NCBI GenBank assembly: GCA_029257755.1
Contig: JARIAP010000150.1
Coordinates: 1-8,058 of the forward strand
From: Helicobacter sp.
GTDB taxonomy: Bacteria > Campylobacterota > Campylobacteria > Campylobacterales > Helicobacteraceae
DNA length: 8,058 bases
Reading direction: 5' to 3'
In this document: piece by piece, positions 6,484 to 8,058 of the stretch
Numbering within the stretch: position 1 is the first letter of the stretch
Layout: each line of letters opens with the position of its first letter
Notes under the pieces: generated by a model
Told to the model about the DNA's origin: nothing
The model's database searches: none
The model's input: the letters and a program-made list of their open reading frames with translations, nothing else
Made by a program: the position numbers and the translations under genes

Positions 6484-8007
6484 ATGTCTTTTGACTATTA
6501 CTATATGAATGCAAACATGCACACACCCTTAGCAGTATATAAAGGTATAAATGCAAACTTCTTACTAGAATCTGCCTCTCTTGAAACAGGCAAAGGTAGA
6601 TATTCAATTATTGTGCGTAATGTTAATTTTGCTATAAAGAAAGTTATTAAAGATAAAAAATCATTCTATATTTTTGAAGAATATATGGATTTTTGCCCAA
6701 AACTACAAAAAAAATCATATGATCTTGCAAGAATTGATGAATATAATAAATTACCTATAATTTTAGAACAAACAAAAGATTCTATAAAAGAGTTAAAAAA
6801 ACAATCAGGCAAAAATCATAATGATTTTGATTTCCTTACATTGCTATCATTATTTAGAAAAACATTTGATTTAATGCCTAAAGAATTAGAATCTTTGCCA
6901 TTGCCATTTGGTGGATTAGGCTTTGTTGGTTATGAATTTTTTGATGAGTGTGAAGTAATATCATTTCAAAATAAAAGTCTATATAATGCACCACAAGCAT
7001 TATTTGTTTTTCCGCAAGAATGTATTGTGTTTGATCATTTTTATGATTCAATGTATATTGTTGTAAATAATATAAATAAAAATTCTAATGTAAAAACACA
7101 ACTTAAAAATATAAAAGATTCTATACAATCTCTAAGCATAACTAAAACACAAAAATTTATAAGCAATCAAACAGAACTAGATTCTAAAATAGTATATGAA
7201 GATACTAAAGAGTGGTATGAAGAAAGTGTCAAGTTAATTAAAGATGAAATATATAAAGGCACTTTTTTACAATGCGTTTTAAGTAGGGCTATTAGCATAG
7301 ATAGCAATATGAATCCGCTATATTTCTATGAAACCTTAAGACATAATAATCCTAGCCCATATATGTATTACTTGGATTTTGGGGATTTTATAATAATTGG
7401 GGCTAGTCCGGAAGTAATGCTACAATGCAAACAAAACACACAACTACTACGCCCTATAGCTGGCACAAGAAAAAGAGGCAAAACATTACAAGAAGATTTA
7501 TTGTTACAAGAAGATTTATTAAAAGATGAAAAAGAAAATGCAGAGCATTTAATGCTTGTTGATTTGGGTAGAAATGATATAGGAAAAAATGCAAAAATAG
7601 GAAGTGTTAAATTAAATGCGTTTAAGGTTATAGAAAAATATTCTAATGTTATACATATAGTTTCAGAGGTTGTAGGAGAAATTGCAGAAAACAAAAATAC
7701 TAATGATTGTTTCAAATCTTGTTTCCCTGCAGGAACGGTTAGTGGTGCTCCAAAGATTGAAGCAGTATCAAAATTATCTAAATATGAAACACATACAAGA
7801 TCAATTTATGCTGGTGCAGTTATGTATTTTACGCTAAATGGAGAATTAGACTCAGCTATTACTTTGCGTTCAGCGGTATTTAAAGATGGTGTATATTATT
7901 TACAGGCAGGTGCTGGTATTGTAATAGATTCTAACCCTACAAACGAATACATAGAAACATGCAACAAAATGAAAGCATTATATGATATATTAATACCAAA
8001 GGTATAA
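6484..8007 (+). CDS. trpE: Anthranilate synthase component I
   Basis: TrpE converts chorismate to anthranilate, the first step of tryptophan synthesis, using ammonia supplied by a glutaminase partner (TrpG). The 507 residues match a full-length TrpE. The N-terminal domain has FLLES (26-30), the segment that forms the tryptophan feedback site, GRYS (38-41), and PFGGLGFVGYEFFD (141-154). The chorismate-binding domain has FLQCVLSR (261-268), IIIGASPEVM (303-312), PIAGTRKRG (324-332), EHLMLVDLGRNDIG (354-367), FPAGTVSGAPKIEA (414-427), QAGAGIV (474-480) and NPTNEYIET (484-492), which includes the metal-binding Glu. Ala in PIAGT, where aminodeoxychorismate synthase PabB has Lys, argues for TrpE rather than PabB. 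The LLES segment suggests feedback inhibition by tryptophan is retained. The gene has its own promoter, divergent from the beta-barrel gene. No trpG domain is fused to it, and none is recognisable at the start of the next gene, so the partner subunit must lie elsewhere. Confidence 0.96.
   Translation: MSFDYYYMNANMHTPLAVYKGINANFLLESASLETGKGRYSIIVRNVNFAIKKVIKDKKSFYIFEEYMDFCPKLQKKSYDLARIDEYNKLPIILEQTKDSIKELKKQSGKNHNDFDFLTLLSLFRKTFDLMPKELESLPLPFGGLGFVGYEFFDECEVISFQNKSLYNAPQALFVFPQECIVFDHFYDSMYIVVNNINKNSNVKTQLKNIKDSIQSLSITKTQKFISNQTELDSKIVYEDTKEWYEESVKLIKDEIYKGTFLQCVLSRAISIDSNMNPLYFYETLRHNNPSPYMYYLDFGDFIIIGASPEVMLQCKQNTQLLRPIAGTRKRGKTLQEDLLLQEDLLKDEKENAEHLMLVDLGRNDIGKNAKIGSVKLNAFKVIEKYSNVIHIVSEVVGEIAENKNTNDCFKSCFPAGTVSGAPKIEAVSKLSKYETHTRSIYAGAVMYFTLNGELDSAITLRSAVFKDGVYYLQAGAGIVIDSNPTNEYIETCNKMKALYDILIPKV
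7486..7520 (+). repeat. 17-bp direct tandem repeat inside trpE
   Basis: The 17 bases at 7486-7502 recur exactly at 7504-7520, a period of 18 with one base between the copies. They encode LQEDLL twice in a row (residues 335-346). The reading frame is kept, and the stretch between PIAGTRKRG and EHLMLVDLG has the length I expect for TrpE, so this does not look like a disruptive duplication. It may reflect slippage or convergence in a charged helix. Confidence 0.7.
7998..8003 (+). promoter_or_regulatory. Ribosome binding site of the gene after trpE
   Basis: AAAGGT lies within the last codons of trpE, five bases before the ATG at 8009. Together with the one-base gap between stop and start, it suggests translational coupling. 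Confidence 0.55.
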
Positions 8008-8008
8008 T

Positions 8009-8058
8009 ATGAAAATAAATACACAAAAAAATCACACACTAAAGGGACTTTATGGTAT
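8009..8058 (+). CDS. Start of a gene downstream of trpE, possibly ThiE/TenI-like (partial)
   Basis: Only 16 codons are visible before the right edge: MKINTQKNHTLKGLYG, then two bases (AT) that would begin Ile or Met. It starts one base after the trpE stop with a ribosome site inside trpE, so it is very likely the next gene of the same transcript. The segment LKGLYGI resembles the first beta-strand of thiamine-phosphate synthase ThiE and its relative TenI, which often begin LKGLYAITD. It does not resemble the start of TrpG (LIDNYDSFT-like) or TrpF (KICG-like). The existence of the gene is likely; the ThiE suggestion is a weak inference from about seven residues. Confidence 0.5.
   Translation, partial: MKINTQKNHTLKGLYG

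Noticed and set aside
6461..6508. Possible leader peptide MIINKGLQCLLTITI overlapping the trpE start
   Set aside because: It has no Trp codons, no ribosome site and no attenuator hairpins, so it is a chance short frame.
7368..7715. Minus-strand frame of 115 codons inside trpE
   Set aside because: It is antisense to the most conserved part of TrpE and has no independent support.
1..8058. Frequent GATTC/GAATC motifs, about thirty by a hand count, suggesting a selected methylation or binding site
   Set aside because: Most fall on favoured codon pairs such as GAT-TCT and GAA-TCT in AT-biased genes. A rough twofold excess by hand count is not enough to claim selection.

Overview
The window reads as an ordinary chromosomal stretch of a very AT-rich member of the Campylobacterota, most likely a Helicobacter. 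The reasons are the base composition (roughly a quarter to 30% G+C by eye), the A/T-ending codons, Asn/Lys-rich insertions in otherwise conserved enzymes, promoters with a clear TATAAT-type -10 box but no obvious -35 box, a futalosine-pathway menaquinone gene (mqnA), and the order pyrG-recJ-pseudouridine synthase. From memory, that gene order is also found in Helicobacter pylori.

Layout. The left four-fifths (1-6315) is a run of five minus-strand genes, listed here in transcription order. First is a small secreted beta-barrel protein (5629-6315), followed 15 bases later by mqnA (4897-5613), a chorismate dehydratase. After a 100-base gap holding a good promoter come pyrG (3180-4796, CTP synthase), recJ (1364-3160, single-strand DNA exonuclease, 19 bases downstream) and an RluA-type pseudouridine synthase (from 1383 to beyond the left edge). 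The last gene overlaps the end of recJ by 20 bases. The pseudouridine synthase has no stop codon inside the window and carries large insertions.

A 168-base divergent regulatory region (6316-6483) holds back-to-back promoters and an 11-bp A/T inverted repeat. To its right, on the plus strand, lies trpE (6484-8007, anthranilate synthase component I). The first 16 codons of another gene begin one base after the trpE stop. Its visible residues suggest a ThiE-like protein rather than the usual TrpG/TrpD, but the evidence is thin.

MqnA and TrpE both consume chorismate, for menaquinone and tryptophan respectively, but they are divergently transcribed and nothing shows that they are co-regulated. 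pyrG, recJ and the pseudouridine synthase look like a housekeeping nucleotide/DNA/RNA operon. I found no tRNA, rRNA, insertion sequence, CRISPR array, phage gene or convincing terminator. No gene-free stretch exceeds 168 bases. I see no strong candidate for a new biological system; the most unusual object is the enlarged RluA-family protein.
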